A stretch of DNA of 64,000 bases from Ureibacillus yapensis (GTDB taxonomy: Bacteria; Bacillota; Bacilli; Bacillales_A; Planococcaceae): assembly GCF_003515775.1 (NCBI RefSeq), contig NZ_QWEI01000003.1, positions 62,001 through 126,000 of the forward strand. The letters are read 5' to 3'. Shown one piece after another: positions 8,717-18,383 of the stretch. Below the pieces are notes generated by a model, which did no database searches, had not been told where the DNA came from, and worked only from the letters and a program-made list of their open reading frames with translations. A program made the position numbers and the translations under genes. Each line of letters starts with the position of its first letter. The stretch's first letter is position 1.

Positions 8717-9430
8717 CGCCGCCAAATCCCTTCACAACGTTTCATATAATCCTATTCCTAATCCATTTGGAAACTACTATTAATTTTAATATCGATTAGA
8801 AATAATACTTTCCTATCTTCACTTTCAAAAGGGATTTCTAAATCCGATTTCTCTATAATCCATAAACAGAATTATCAATTGTTACGAAATAATTAGAATG
8901 GTTCGTGCTTACTGTTCAATTTTAAAAACCACTTTTTAAAAGTATCAGATGAATAAAATCCCTCTATTAACAGTAAGCATTATTTAGTTCACGAACTTTA
9001 TAATTCATAATTGGATACATCAAAAATTCCCCCTAGTTTAAAATTTTCATATTTAGTTAAGTTTCTATTAAATTGTAAGAATCTTTGCACTAATAATATA
9101 ACCGAATATTTTAAAATCCAATTAACGTATAGATTTGGAGGGATAAATTGTATGGAAATTATTTTTGGATATTAAAAAAATGGTTTAATATTGTCCCAAA
9201 ATTCTGTTGGTATAAAGTTTGCAACTTATGTATGAATTACTTATGTGAATATTTTTATAAATTTTGGGCAAAATATACTTTAAACGATAATTACCACAAT
9301 TTGTACGAATAATCCCCTTTTGAACGATAAATTATAGGAAACATCCAATAACTTGAAAGTTGTGACTAAGGTATTTATATTATGTAAACTAAAAATAAAA
9401 GTAAATGGCTTATGTTCTTATAATAAGCAA
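8717..9430. other. Non-coding AT-rich region upstream of the recombinase stub
   Basis: No credible ORF. It contains the second copy (9318-9350) of the imperfect direct repeat. The absence of genes next to a recombinase remnant suggests decayed mobile DNA. Confidence 0.4.
9318..9350 (+). repeat. Imperfect direct repeat, copy 2
   Basis: Starts with the same TTTTGAACGAT as the copy at 8440 and keeps the later AAACAT and CCAATAA elements with small changes. The two are 878 bases apart. Confidence 0.35.
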
Positions 9431-9462
9431 TATCGTCAAGTTCCCCTTTCAACTTGACGATA
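9431..9462. repeat. 12-bp perfect inverted repeat at the recombinase start
   Basis: TATCGTCAAGTT (9431-9442) and AACTTGACGATA (9451-9462) are exact reverse complements with an 8-base loop. The right arm overlaps the TTG that opens the recombinase frame. It could be a recombinase core site, a terminator relic, or the scar of a deletion. Confidence 0.5.
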
Positions 9463-9760
9463 ACAATTGGGACCTTTCGGATAATTCCTGCGACTGCTCT
9501 GTTAAATCAAAGGAACGGAACAGAATTTGAGGAGTGTCCAAATAATATACTATTGGAATTACAACAAGCAGTCGACGAATTTTTGCTATTTCTAAAAGTT
9601 AAACAGAATTACTCAGAGAACACCATTATTCGGTATGAATATGATTTTACTCATTTGGTTCAATTTGTAACTCGGTATAATCGTTCGATTCTTATACGCT
9701 GCTGAATCCTCCTTGGATGCATCTTGGCATTCATTATTTGATCGTGAAAAAAACGCCTGA
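9454..9760 (+). pseudogene. Truncated tyrosine recombinase (phage integrase N-terminus)
   Basis: The 83-codon frame carries the start of a tyrosine recombinase. ALLNQRNGTEFEE is followed by a core-binding (SAM-like) segment, FLLFLKVKQNYSENTIIRYE, typical of XerC/D-like integrases. It breaks off after about 77 residues at NRSIL; the catalytic domain with R-H-R-Y is absent. Past the stop the +1 frame (YAAESSLDASW and on) looks coding for another 20 residues, so the gene has lost its centre by deletion or frameshift. It has no ribosome binding site. The gene is dead and marks past mobile-element activity next to the defence operon. Confidence 0.65.
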
Positions 9761-9820
9761 TAAAGGGATCGACTAAGACCTTGTAAATCTCTACTTTAAA
9801 ATCTTTTTGCAAGTTTGAAA

Positions 9821-9871
9821 TTTAAGAAAAACGAAAAGTTACCCAATAAGTAACTTTTCGTTTTTCTTAAA
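9821..9871. terminator. 22-bp perfect hairpin, bidirectional terminator
   Basis: Arms 9821-9842 and 9850-9871 are exact reverse complements with a 7-base loop. A/T tracts in the arms (AAAAACGAAAAG / CTTTTCGTTTTT) supply U-runs in both directions. The right arm overlaps the stop codon of the decayed minus-strand gene at 9867, and the left side faces the recombinase stub. Confidence 0.7.
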
Positions 9872-10293
9872 GTGAATTTTTCTCAATCAGTTTCATTGCA
9901 AGTCTAGGATGTTGATTTAATAATTTTGGAATATGTTCTTCTGTTAAATGTACACTCTCTGATTTATTTTTTTCATCACTTGTTGTTTGCAAAACTTCTT
10001 TACTTCCCTCTTCTTTTTACTTCTTCTGTAATAATGCCGCTAATATTTCCTTCTCAATTTAATTAACTCGATTCGAAGTCGCTCAATTTTTTGTTTGTCT
10101 CTTCTTAAGTAATAATGGACGCTTACTTTATTGCTAAATCCTAAAAGGTATTTATATAGTATTGACGCCTCTCAAGGAGACTTGCAATTGTTGCTCGAAA
10201 TTCATAAGGAGTTACACGCTCTTCCCCTATCAGTGTCACCTAGTTTTACCTAAATTCATATTGGGAAGTTATTACTTTATTTGTTGTACTCAT
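9867..10293 (-). pseudogene. Decayed small gene of mobile-element type
   Basis: An ATG at 10293 with a strong GTAGGAG site starts MSTTNKVITSQYEFR and then meets a stop. Further coding-like pieces follow in shifting frames: EERVTPYEFRATIASLLERRQYY, a charged helical piece (EETNKKLSDFES), and a clean end EHIPKLLNQHPRLAMKLIEKNSL with stop at 9867. The fragments are collinear, so this is one gene of about 130-140 codons broken by several frameshifts and stops. The family is not identified. Good start and terminator signals show it was once expressed; its neighbour is a recombinase remnant. Confidence 0.5.
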
Positions 10294-10338
10294 AAAAACC
10301 AACTCCTACTTTCTTTCAAGTCTATTAGGAATTCAAAG

Positions 10339-11043
10339 TCAAAAAGTTCTATTTTTATCAGAAGTTTCTCTTCGGTAAGCTTCCAAATGCTGTCGCATAC
10401 GTCTTTCGGCAGCTTCTGGATTCTTGTTTGCAATAGCATCAAAAATTTTACGGTGTGCATTAATGATTTCTTCCTTTTGTTTTGCTGTATATTCAAAACG
10501 TAGCGAATCCTCATAGACGAGAGACTCAATGGTTTTCATCAGCATTATGACAACTTGATTATGAGTAGCATTTGCTATCGCCATATGAAATTCAATATTT
10601 TCTTCAACCGCACTTCCTTTAATAGTAAGTTCTTTTTCTAGTTTACCCATTACTTTTGAGATATAATTTAAATCTTCCTCTGTTGCTCGGAGTGAAGCCC
10701 ATTTTGCACAAAGAGATTCGATTTCTATCCGGATTTCTGTTATGTCTTCATGAGAAACATGATTGAAAGAGATTGAAGTTTGAAATGATCTCACCAAAGA
10801 TTTAGAATTAGGTTCTCTAACAAAAACTCCACCACGCGATCCAGGTTTAGTAGTAATTAACCCTTCAAACTCTAAAAGTAATAGAGCCTCTCTTGCAGTT
10901 GCTCGACTACAAGACCATTTGTCAACGATTTCTCGTTCAGAATAAAATGAATCACCTCTGTTATACTTATTTTCGAAAATAATATTTTTAAGTTCGTCAG
11001 CTATTACACTTGATAGTTTTATGTTTGTTCTTTCAGAAAACAT
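10339..11043 (-). CDS. GntR-family (FadR/FCD subfamily) transcriptional regulator
   Basis: 234 residues from the ATG at 11043, chosen because GAGGTGA sits 5 bases upstream; the open frame extends to 11076 without a site. The N-terminal winged helix has the usual GntR signature (SEREIVDKWSCSRATAREAL). It is followed by a helical FCD ligand domain with the metal/acid-binding His positions in FHMAIANATHN, INAHRKIF and MRQHLEAY. FCD regulators usually sense carboxylic acids or acyl-CoA. It is the last gene in the direction of the long catabolic operon, 180 bases after the crotonase gene, and probably regulates that operon. The gap to the crotonase gene leaves room for its own promoter. Confidence 0.85.
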   Translation of the reverse strand: MFSERTNIKLSSVIADELKNIIFENKYNRGDSFYSEREIVDKWSCSRATAREALLLLEFEGLITTKPGSRGGVFVREPNSKSLVRSFQTSISFNHVSHEDITEIRIEIESLCAKWASLRATEEDLNYISKVMGKLEKELTIKGSAVEENIEFHMAIANATHNQVVIMLMKTIESLVYEDSLRFEYTAKQKEEIINAHRKIFDAIANKNPEAAERRMRQHLEAYRRETSDKNRTF

Positions 11044-11224
11044 ATATCTCACCTCTATTTTTTCGTACAAATACATTTTTAAATTCTCCTAGTCTTAAAA
11101 AGGTAATTTTTAAATTACTCATAAACTATCGATTTACTGATATTATGAACTAGGTCGAATTAAAAAAAGATTAGTCTCTCTAATTAACTTATTAAGCTGG
11201 GTAGCTGAGTATTGATCCTTTTTA

Positions 11225-12004
11225 TTACCTCCCCTTAAACTTAGGCTGCCTTTTTTCTAAAAATGCATTAACCCCTTCATTATGATCAAATGTAGTTTGA
11301 AGCACCGCCTGATTCGATCGCTCCATTTCCAGTACTGCTTCCAAATCATTTACAATGGACAAGTTGGCTAGTTTCTTTATCTGTCCTATTGCAAAACTAG
11401 GACCTGCAGATAGCTTTAGAGCATACCCCATTGCTTCAGAAAATAAATTATCTTTTGGGTATATCCGATTAATCATTCCCCAATTGAGTGCGGTTTCTGC
11501 TGAGATTGGTTGAGCTGTAAACAGGATATCTTTCGTACGATAGAGTCCTATTGTTCTAGTCAAAAAGAACATGCCACCATTATCAGGAATCAAACCAACC
11601 TTTGAAAAACTAAAATGAAACTTACTATCTTCTGCAGCAAAAATGATGTCACAAGCTAAAGCAAGACAACAACCACCACCCGCTATATTTCCGTGTACAC
11701 ATCCAATAATAGGCTTTTCAATTTGACTCATTGCAAGAATGAGTTCTTTTGTTTTACCTAAATATTCAAATGTATCCACAGGATTGGACTTCTCTATTTC
11801 TTTTAAGTTTCCACCTGAACTAAAAGAGCGACCTGCACCCGAAATTAAAACAGCATGAACATTGGGATTCTTTCTCGCAAATTCCAAAGCTTCTAGCAAT
11901 CCTTCCTTCAACTCAAGATTAAGAGCATTTAATACATTTGGTTTATTTAAAATAATGGAAAGTACTTTATCCTCCTGTTTTACAATTAACCCTTCCACAT
12001 TCAA
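11225..12004 (-). CDS. Enoyl-CoA hydratase/isomerase (crotonase family)
   Basis: 259 residues, TTG start at 12004 with GGAGG seven bases upstream. Crotonase fold: oxyanion-hole segments GAGRSFSSGGNL (about 55-66) and HGNIAGGGCCLALACD (about 104-119), and GLIPDNGG (about 136-143), which supplies a single catalytic acid (Asp) as in PaaG-type isomerases/hydratases rather than the two-Glu set of classical hydratase. It should hydrate or isomerise an enoyl-CoA in the cytoplasm. It is placed after the ABC permease genes in the same operon as an acyl-CoA dehydrogenase and two MaoC hydratases, so it probably handles a later step of the same pathway. Confidence 0.85.
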   Translation of the reverse strand: MNVEGLIVKQEDKVLSIILNKPNVLNALNLELKEGLLEALEFARKNPNVHAVLISGAGRSFSSGGNLKEIEKSNPVDTFEYLGKTKELILAMSQIEKPIIGCVHGNIAGGGCCLALACDIIFAAEDSKFHFSFSKVGLIPDNGGMFFLTRTIGLYRTKDILFTAQPISAETALNWGMINRIYPKDNLFSEAMGYALKLSAGPSFAIGQIKKLANLSIVNDLEAVLEMERSNQAVLQTTFDHNEGVNAFLEKRQPKFKGR

Positions 12005-12041
12005 ATGAGTGCCTCCATTCTAATCTTATATTCGTTATATA

Positions 12042-12941
12042 TCATTTTTTTGAAGAAATCTTCGGATCTAAGAAATCACGTAATGCATCCCCAAGTAAGT
12101 TAAAAGCTAACACACATAAAGCGAGTGCCAAACCTGGGAAGAGAACAAGCCATGGAGCAGTTTCCATAAAACGGCTAGCATCGCTCAACATTAATCCCCA
12201 AGATGGATTAGGTGGAGGTGTACCAATTCCTAAAAAACTCAGTGATGCTTCTGCAATGATGGATTGACCGAAAGCTAAACTGGCTAGTACGATAATCGGT
12301 GCACCCATATTGGGAATGGCATGTTTCCAAATAATCCGGAATACACTCGATCCTATAGATCGTGAGGCTTCTACGTAATTGGTTTCCCGAATTCGTAGCA
12401 TTTCCCCTCTTACAATTCTTGCAAAACGAGGGGTTTCAACTATTACTAGTGCTATTATGACATTTTGGATTGCGGGACCTAATAACGCTGCAATAAACAA
12501 AGCTAATATTAAGGACGGAATTGACATAATTGCATCCATGATTCGTTGAACAATCATATCTATTACTCCACCAAAATAACCAGAAACAACTCCAAAGAAT
12601 ATACCGAAAATCATTGAAAATACAACTGCTGAAAATCCTACAAGTAGTGATATCCTAGAACCGTAAACAATTCTACTAAATACATCTCTACCCAACTCGT
12701 CCGTACCAAGGATATGGGTTCCATTTGGTCCAATTAAGATGGATTGCCTGTTTTGTAAAACAGGATCGTAGGGAGCGATAATAGGTGCTAGCACAGAAAT
12801 TAAAATGACTAATAATATGAACCCAATAGAAATAGTTCCGATGGGATTAGACCTTATAAAGCGCCTACAATTCTCTTTAAATTGAAACATTTTTGTATTC
12901 TCTTTAAGAATTACTTTTTCAACGGTCTGTAACTCCTGCAT
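12042..12941 (-). CDS. Oligopeptide/nickel-type ABC transporter permease (DppC/OppC family)
   Basis: 299 residues from the ATG at 12941, where AGAGGTGGAAGA gives the ribosome site; the open frame upstream to 13019 lies inside the previous gene and has none. An N-terminal cytoplasmic tail is followed by a first membrane helix (residues about 28-50), a loop with the DppC-type YDPVLQNR and LGTDELGRDVFSR signatures, and five more helices with the EAA coupling loop (EASRSIGSSVFRIIWKH). It pairs with the DppB-like permease upstream (43-base gap). It belongs to an importer encoded entirely within this operon. Confidence 0.88.
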   Translation of the reverse strand: MQELQTVEKVILKENTKMFQFKENCRRFIRSNPIGTISIGFILLVILISVLAPIIAPYDPVLQNRQSILIGPNGTHILGTDELGRDVFSRIVYGSRISLLVGFSAVVFSMIFGIFFGVVSGYFGGVIDMIVQRIMDAIMSIPSLILALFIAALLGPAIQNVIIALVIVETPRFARIVRGEMLRIRETNYVEASRSIGSSVFRIIWKHAIPNMGAPIIVLASLAFGQSIIAEASLSFLGIGTPPPNPSWGLMLSDASRFMETAPWLVLFPGLALALCVLAFNLLGDALRDFLDPKISSKK

Positions 12942-12984
12942 TCTTCCACCTCTTTCTATAAGATTTGGATTCTGACAATGTTTC

Positions 12985-13935
12985 TTAGTTATTACGAATT
13001 CTAGGATCAATCCATCCATACATCACATCAACTACAAGGTTAACAAGCAAAAACATCGTTCCAAATGTAAGCACAGACGCTTGGACAATAGGGTAATCTC
13101 TTATCGTTACTGATTCAAATATCAAGCTCCCCAAACCAGGTAGTGAAAAAATCGTTTCAAGCACAACCGTTCCTCCTAAAAGAGTGCCTATCTGTATTCC
13201 AATTAATGTAATGACAGAAACTAAGGAATTTCTAAGAGCATGTTTATATATAACAACTCTTTCTTTCGCACCTTTTGAGCGAATTGTTCGGATAAAGTCA
13301 GTGTGGAGAACCTCTAATAGTGCCGAACGTGTCATTCGAATAATACTAGCTGATAGAGTAACCGCTAATACTAATGCAGGAAAAACCATTTGTTGAAAGT
13401 TCACAATTGGATTTTCTGAAAATGACTTAAATCCTAATGGTGGAATCCAGTTAAACACTAGCGATAAAACCAAAAGTATAATTAAACCTAACCAAAAATT
13501 TGGGATGGACAGGCCTCCTACTGCCGTAACACGTAGTATATGGTCAATAAAACTATTATGTTTGACAGCTGAAAGGACACCAATTGGAATCCCGATAATT
13601 ATAGCCAAGATGACCGAGAAGAACGTAAGTTCCAAAGTAACAGGCAGGCGTTCTACAATCAAGTTCACAACAGGTTGGGCTGACCAGAGTGAGTTACCTA
13701 AATCTCCTTGAACTGCATTCGTTAACCAAACCACAAGCTGGATGCCAATACTTTTATCAAGTCCAAGCTGAGATTTCATTTCATCCACTTGTTCTTCCGA
13801 AACTGAACCAGCTTCGGCAAGTTGAAGCGTAACAACATCTCCTGGTACCGAACGCATCAAAACAAAAACAAAAGTTACCATGATAAGAACAACTAATATC
13901 CCATATAAAAGTCGTTTAAAGATATACCCAATCAA
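12985..13935 (-). CDS. Oligopeptide/nickel-type ABC transporter permease (DppB/OppB family)
   Basis: 316 residues, TTG start at 13935 with GGGGG upstream. Typical DppB layout: an N-terminal membrane helix beginning MIGYIFKRLLYGI, an outside segment, then five helices with the EAA loop (TIRSKGAKERVVIYKHALRN). The C-terminus WIDPRIRN is typical of the family. It forms the heterodimeric channel with the DppC-like protein. It follows the ATPase gene by 13 bases. Confidence 0.88.
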   Translation of the reverse strand: MIGYIFKRLLYGILVVLIMVTFVFVLMRSVPGDVVTLQLAEAGSVSEEQVDEMKSQLGLDKSIGIQLVVWLTNAVQGDLGNSLWSAQPVVNLIVERLPVTLELTFFSVILAIIIGIPIGVLSAVKHNSFIDHILRVTAVGGLSIPNFWLGLIILLVLSLVFNWIPPLGFKSFSENPIVNFQQMVFPALVLAVTLSASIIRMTRSALLEVLHTDFIRTIRSKGAKERVVIYKHALRNSLVSVITLIGIQIGTLLGGTVVLETIFSLPGLGSLIFESVTIRDYPIVQASVLTFGTMFLLVNLVVDVMYGWIDPRIRNN

Positions 13936-13948
13936 TCAAAGGCCCCCT

Positions 13949-15976
13949 TTAATAGTTATGACAAGCTACTTTATGACCTGGTGAGACTTCTTTCAAGTCC
14001 GGCTGCTGAGTTTGACAAGTATCGGTTGCAATAAGACATCTCGTATGAAACTTACATCCTGATGGAGGGTTTGACGGGCTTGGTACTTCCCCTTCTAAAA
14101 TGATTCTCTCAGATTTTCCTTCAGGGTCTGGGATAGGAACAGCTGATATAAGTGCTTGTGAATATGGGTGGAGCGGATTTTGAAATAAAACCTCTGAATC
14201 TGCTATTTCCACAATTTCACCTAAATACATAACACAAACCCGGTGGGAAATGTATTTCACCACATTTAAATCATGTGAGATAAATAAATATGATAAACCT
14301 AACTTTTGCTGTAAATCTCTTAGCAGATTAAGTATTTGTGCTTGTACAGATACATCGAGGGCAGATACAGCTTCGTCACATATTAGTAAATCTGGTTCAG
14401 TTGCAAGTGCTCGAGCAATTCCAATCCTTTGCCGCTGTCCCCCTGAAAATTGATGGGGGAATTTTTGAATATCATTTCTTGTAAGTCCCACTGTTTCTAA
14501 TAATTCAACAATTCTCGCATACTTTTCCGTCCCCTTTACAAGACGATGAACCTCTAGTGGCTCCCCAATAATGTCCCCAACGGTCATCCTTGGATTGAGA
14601 GTACTATAAGGATCTTGAAAAACAAATTGTATTCTTTGCCTTACTTTTTTTAATGCATGACGATTTATTCGGCTGATATCTTGCCCATTAAAGGTAACTG
14701 AACCTCCAGTCGGTTTTAATAAGCTCGTAATTAATCTACCTGAAGTCGATTTACCACAACCCGATTCTCCTACCAATCCAAGTGTTTCTCCTTCATGTAT
14801 ATCAAATGAAAGCCCATCCACTGCTCTGACATACCCTACTGTTCTAGAAAAGAACCCTTTTGTTATGGGAAAATATTTTTTCAATCCATGAACCTCAAGA
14901 ATCTTCTTGTTTTGATGTTTTCCAAAATGAGGAGAATCTATTATTTCTATATCTTCCTGCTCATTATGATTTACATTTTGCATAACTTTCTTTATATCTT
15001 TTTCCTTTATCCAACATTTGCTATAATGGTTTTCTCCTAGATTCATCAGAGGTGGTTCTTCTTGACGGCATATTTCACTTGCATATGGGCATCTCGGGTG
15101 GAACCTACAGCCTGTTGGCATGTCATACAGACTCGGTACAGAACCTTTAATGGCCATTAGCCTTTCGTTTTTATTTGTCTCTATTCTGGGAACACTTTGT
15201 AAGAGAGCTTCCGTATAAGGGTGTTCTGGTTTATTAAATAAATCTATGACGTTTGATTCTTCGACGACCTGGCCTGCATAAACGACAACAACTCGATCTG
15301 CCATTTCAGCCACAACTCCTAGATCATGTGTCACAAGGATAATGGCAGTACCCAGTTCCGTTTGCAGTTTTTTTAACAGCTCCATAATTTGTGCTTGTAC
15401 AGTTACATCTAAGGCAGTTGTAGGCTCATCTGCAATGATAAGATTGGGTCGACATGCGAGTGCAATTGCAATCATCACTCTTTGCCTCTGACCTCCTGAT
15501 AACTGATGAGGATAAATAGACATTCTAGCTTTCGCATCTGGCAATCCAACAAGTTGAAGCAGTTCTACAGCTCGACTATAATACTCTTTTTTCGGCAGGT
15601 CTTCGTGTATTTTAATTGCCTCTATAATTTGATCACCTATAGTGTAGACGGGGTCTAAACAAGACATAGGATCCTGAAATATCATGGCAATCTCTTTTCC
15701 TCTTACCTTGCGAATTTCTTCATCGGACAGTTCATTCAGGTTAATATCCTTGAATAATATTCTCCCTGATGAAACTTTCCCGGATTTCTCCAGCAAGCGT
15801 AATATCGACATAGCAGAAACGCTTTTTCCTGAACCGGATTCACCTACAATCGCAACTGTCTCACCTTTTTTTATATGGAAGGAAATACCGTTCACAGCTT
15901 CAATATATCCTGACTGCGTTTGAAAGACTGTTTTCATTTTGTCTACTTGAAGTAACACCCCTGATTCTTTTGCCAT
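13949..15976 (-). CDS. Fused double ATPase of an oligopeptide-type ABC transporter (DppD-DppF)
   Basis: 675 residues, twice the usual length, made of two complete ABC domains. The first half has Walker A GESGSGKS (about 45-52), LSGGQRQRV and Walker [13 protein letters not shown]. The second half has GESGCGKS (about 405-412), [10 protein letters not shown] and [12 protein letters not shown]. Each half ends with the oligopeptide-transporter C-terminal domain and its CRFHPRC / CKFHTRC cysteines. In most relatives DppD and DppF are separate proteins; here they are one polypeptide, which fixes ATPase stoichiometry. ATG start with AGGGGATGAAAGG upstream. It drives the two permeases encoded next. 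Confidence 0.9.
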   Translation of the reverse strand: MAKESGVLLQVDKMKTVFQTQSGYIEAVNGISFHIKKGETVAIVGESGSGKSVSAMSILRLLEKSGKVSSGRILFKDINLNELSDEEIRKVRGKEIAMIFQDPMSCLDPVYTIGDQIIEAIKIHEDLPKKEYYSRAVELLQLVGLPDAKARMSIYPHQLSGGQRQRVMIAIALACRPNLIIADEPTTALDVTVQAQIMELLKKLQTELGTAIILVTHDLGVVAEMADRVVVVYAGQVVEESNVIDLFNKPEHPYTEALLQSVPRIETNKNERLMAIKGSVPSLYDMPTGCRFHPRCPYASEICRQEEPPLMNLGENHYSKCWIKEKDIKKVMQNVNHNEQEDIEIIDSPHFGKHQNKKILEVHGLKKYFPITKGFFSRTVGYVRAVDGLSFDIHEGETLGLVGESGCGKSTSGRLITSLLKPTGGSVTFNGQDISRINRHALKKVRQRIQFVFQDPYSTLNPRMTVGDIIGEPLEVHRLVKGTEKYARIVELLETVGLTRNDIQKFPHQFSGGQRQRIGIARALATEPDLLICDEAVSALDVSVQAQILNLLRDLQQKLGLSYLFISHDLNVVKYISHRVCVMYLGEIVEIADSEVLFQNPLHPYSQALISAVPIPDPEGKSERIILEGEVPSPSNPPSGCKFHTRCLIATDTCQTQQPDLKEVSPGHKVACHNY

Positions 15977-16049
15977 TCCCTTTCATCCCCTCTTAGATTA
16001 GTAAATTCAAAAAAGGTTTTTATTTTTAGCGCCTTTTAGTGTAGAAATA

Positions 16050-16107
16050 GACCCTTTATAACTGAAGTACTAGCTTTACTGTGAATATACTCCAAATATA
16101 AAGGGTC
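16050..16107 (-). promoter_or_regulatory. Intra-operon hairpin between binding-protein and ATPase genes
   Basis: Perfect 11-bp arms (GACCCTTTATA at 16050-16060 and its complement at 16097-16107) with a 36-base loop, in the 192-base gap between the two genes. Such hairpins commonly stabilise the upstream message or attenuate the downstream one, giving more binding protein than membrane complex. The effect here is inferred. Confidence 0.5.
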
Positions 16108-16168
16108 ATTAATAGGTTACGAAAGATTATTTACGCATATAAATCCATACAATGACCTATATGCTTTC

Positions 16169-17795
16169 CTATTTATCTAGCCAGACATTTTTCATAAAAA
16201 GATATCCATAATTAGAATGAGGATCAAACCCTTTTACATATGGCTGTTTAAAATGGTGGATGTGATAAGCAAATAGATTAACATGGTTCGTAACATTTTC
16301 AAAAAGGTATCGTTCTATTTCATTGATATACTTAATTCTCTCGTCTCTGTCTACAATTAAGTATTGTTGTTTAATCATTTCATCAAGCTTAGGATCATTC
16401 ACACCTTGCCAATTTCTGTACCCATCGCTTTTAAAGAAAGGATCTAGGCTATCACTAGGATCTGTCACCGGAGTAACCAGCCCAATTCCGATATCATACT
16501 CTTTGGAAGGCCATCTTTCAGAAAAGAAGGTCCCATATTCTAATACTTCAATGTTTACTTTAATCCCTATCTCCTTTAAATCTTCAGCAACCCATTCTGC
16601 TAAAGTAACAAGCTGTGGACCGTAACCGTCTGTAACAATCATGGAAACTTCAAATCCATCTGGGAAACCAGCTTCCGCCAGCAGCTCTTTTGCCCCTTCT
16701 GGATCATATTCCTGGTATTCTTTCCGTTCATCAAGAGGTAATGCCCAATCCTCGAGAGTTGGCATGACGTAACCATTGTATTCACCGTTGCCATAAATCG
16801 ACTTCCACGCACCTTCTCGATCTATCGCCTTGCTCATTGCTTGGCGGACAAGAATATTGTCCAGAGGTTTTCGAGTTTGGTTAATAAATAATCTAGACGC
16901 AGTGACAATTTCAGATTGTATTTGAGCATCAGGTACGGATTTTTTAAGTGTTTCAAAATCAATTTTTGAATCAGTCAAGATGACATCTGTCTGTCCTGTT
17001 CTAAATGCATTAACTTCTGTCATCGAGTCCCCATTTGGATAGATTGTCACGCCATCAAGATATGGTTTACCTTCCTCAAAGTAATCAGGGTTTTTCTTAA
17101 ACGATGCTTCCACACCACGTTTCCAAGATTCTAAAATAAATGGACCCGTTCCGATTGCTGTGTTATCCAGATCAACTTTTCCTTCTGTAGCCTCTTTTGG
17201 CAAAATCCACATAACAAAGCTTGCCAACTGATTTAGTAGCGGTGCATATGGCTCAGAAAGGTTGAAAATAACCGTATAGTCATCAGGTGCCTCAATACTT
17301 TCAACACTTACTAGTGAATTGGCTTGAGGTCCTGGTAGATTTTTAATCCTTTCCATCGTGGCAATTACATCCTCTGATGTGAAAGCTCGTCCATTTACTG
17401 GTGCAATATTTTGCCATTTAACATCATCACGTAAATGAAACGTATAGGTTTTACCATCCTCGGAAATCTCCCAATCCTTTGCCAAATCAGGAACAATTTC
17501 ATCACTAGAAAAATTGTCTGGACCTGTAGCGAAGGTGACTAATTTGTTATATACCAATCCAATACGACTATTCGTAGCAGAAGCAATTGATTTATGAGGA
17601 TCAAGGGTTTTTGGATCATCAAAATCATAAAAACTCAAAGTTCCTCCTTCCTTTGGTGTACCTTCTTCACCTGTTTTGTTACTACTTTCACTCTTTGAAG
17701 CCGGTTCATTACTCCCTGATTCACAAGCAGCAAGTACAAATAGAATTAGGATTAACATAAATCCTGACCTTAGCGATTTTTTTTAAGACATGCAT
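16169..17795 (-). pseudogene. Solute-binding protein family 5 lipoprotein, apparent frameshift in the signal peptide
   Basis: The in-frame ORF (ATG 17758 to stop 16169, 529 residues) is a full-length family 5 substrate-binding protein (DppA/OppA/NikA type): lipobox LAAC, then GGTLSFYDFDDPKTLDPHKS, SRIGLVYNKLV and the long alpha/beta body, ending NVWLDK. It lacks a positively charged N-terminus. One frame over, an ATG at 17795 just after GGGGG starts MHVLKK; if the A8 tract at 17777-17784 had seven As, this would join MHVLKKSLRSGF directly to MLILILFVLAAC, a textbook lipoprotein signal. So the gene is either frameshifted (mutation, slippage site or sequencing error) or uses the weak start at 17758. 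It should supply substrate to the ABC complex downstream. Confidence 0.8.
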
Positions 17796-17885
17796 TTTCC
17801 CCCTTAATAATAGTTCAGTTTTTTCATTTATTAATAGGTACTTTCCTATATTACATTCTTACTGGTAAAAGATATTCACTACTAG

Positions 17886-18326
17886 TTATACAAGCGGCAA
17901 CTTAATAACTGCCCTACCTGGAGCACAAACTTCAGCCTGTTCATTTATTTCCTTTAAGTCAATCGTCACAAGTCCTTCCCCATCTACCATCTTTTTTTCA
18001 ACAACCGTTCCTTTACAAGTCAGAGTTTCTCCAGGAATAGCAAAGCGCTTTATATTCACTTCCAAGGATTTCAATTCCCCTCTGTCACCCATCCAATCCG
18101 TACATAATTGTGTTAAGAAAGCACCATGAAGATGGGAATGGACAAGTATGTTTGGATATCCCTCCTTTAGTGCATACTCTTTATCAAAATGAATACGATG
18201 TGTATTCCAAGTAATGGCACTATATCGAAATAATTGTAAAGGTGATGTATTTTTTTTTAAGATTGGTAATTCTTCACCGATTTCAACCTCACTATAAACC
18301 ACTTGGAGCGGTTGGGTATTCGACAT
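17886..18326 (-). CDS. MaoC-like hot-dog hydratase, subunit/domain C
   Basis: 146 residues from the ATG at 18326 (AAAGGGG about 10 bases upstream); the open frame reaches 18362 without a site. The single hot-dog fold carries the hydratase-2 type motif WNTHRIHFDKEYALKEGYPNI, followed by HSHLHGAF. Proteins of this type add water to an enoyl-CoA, or act as one half of a two-chain hydratase with a MaoC-N partner. The partner is encoded immediately upstream (18384-18887). It probably forms the hydration step after the acyl-CoA dehydrogenase in this operon. Confidence 0.8.
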   Translation of the reverse strand: MSNTQPLQVVYSEVEIGEELPILKKNTSPLQLFRYSAITWNTHRIHFDKEYALKEGYPNILVHSHLHGAFLTQLCTDWMGDRGELKSLEVNIKRFAIPGETLTCKGTVVEKKMVDGEGLVTIDLKEINEQAEVCAPGRAVIKLPLV

Positions 18327-18383
18327 TAAAATGATTCCCCTTTCATTTTGCGGATTTTTCATACTTAGGCTTAATGAATCTAC

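Noticed and set aside
10162-10503. 113-codon plus-strand ORF rich in Phe/Ser/Cys
   Set aside because: Antisense to the decayed gene and the GntR gene; the composition is typical of antisense frames in AT-rich DNA.
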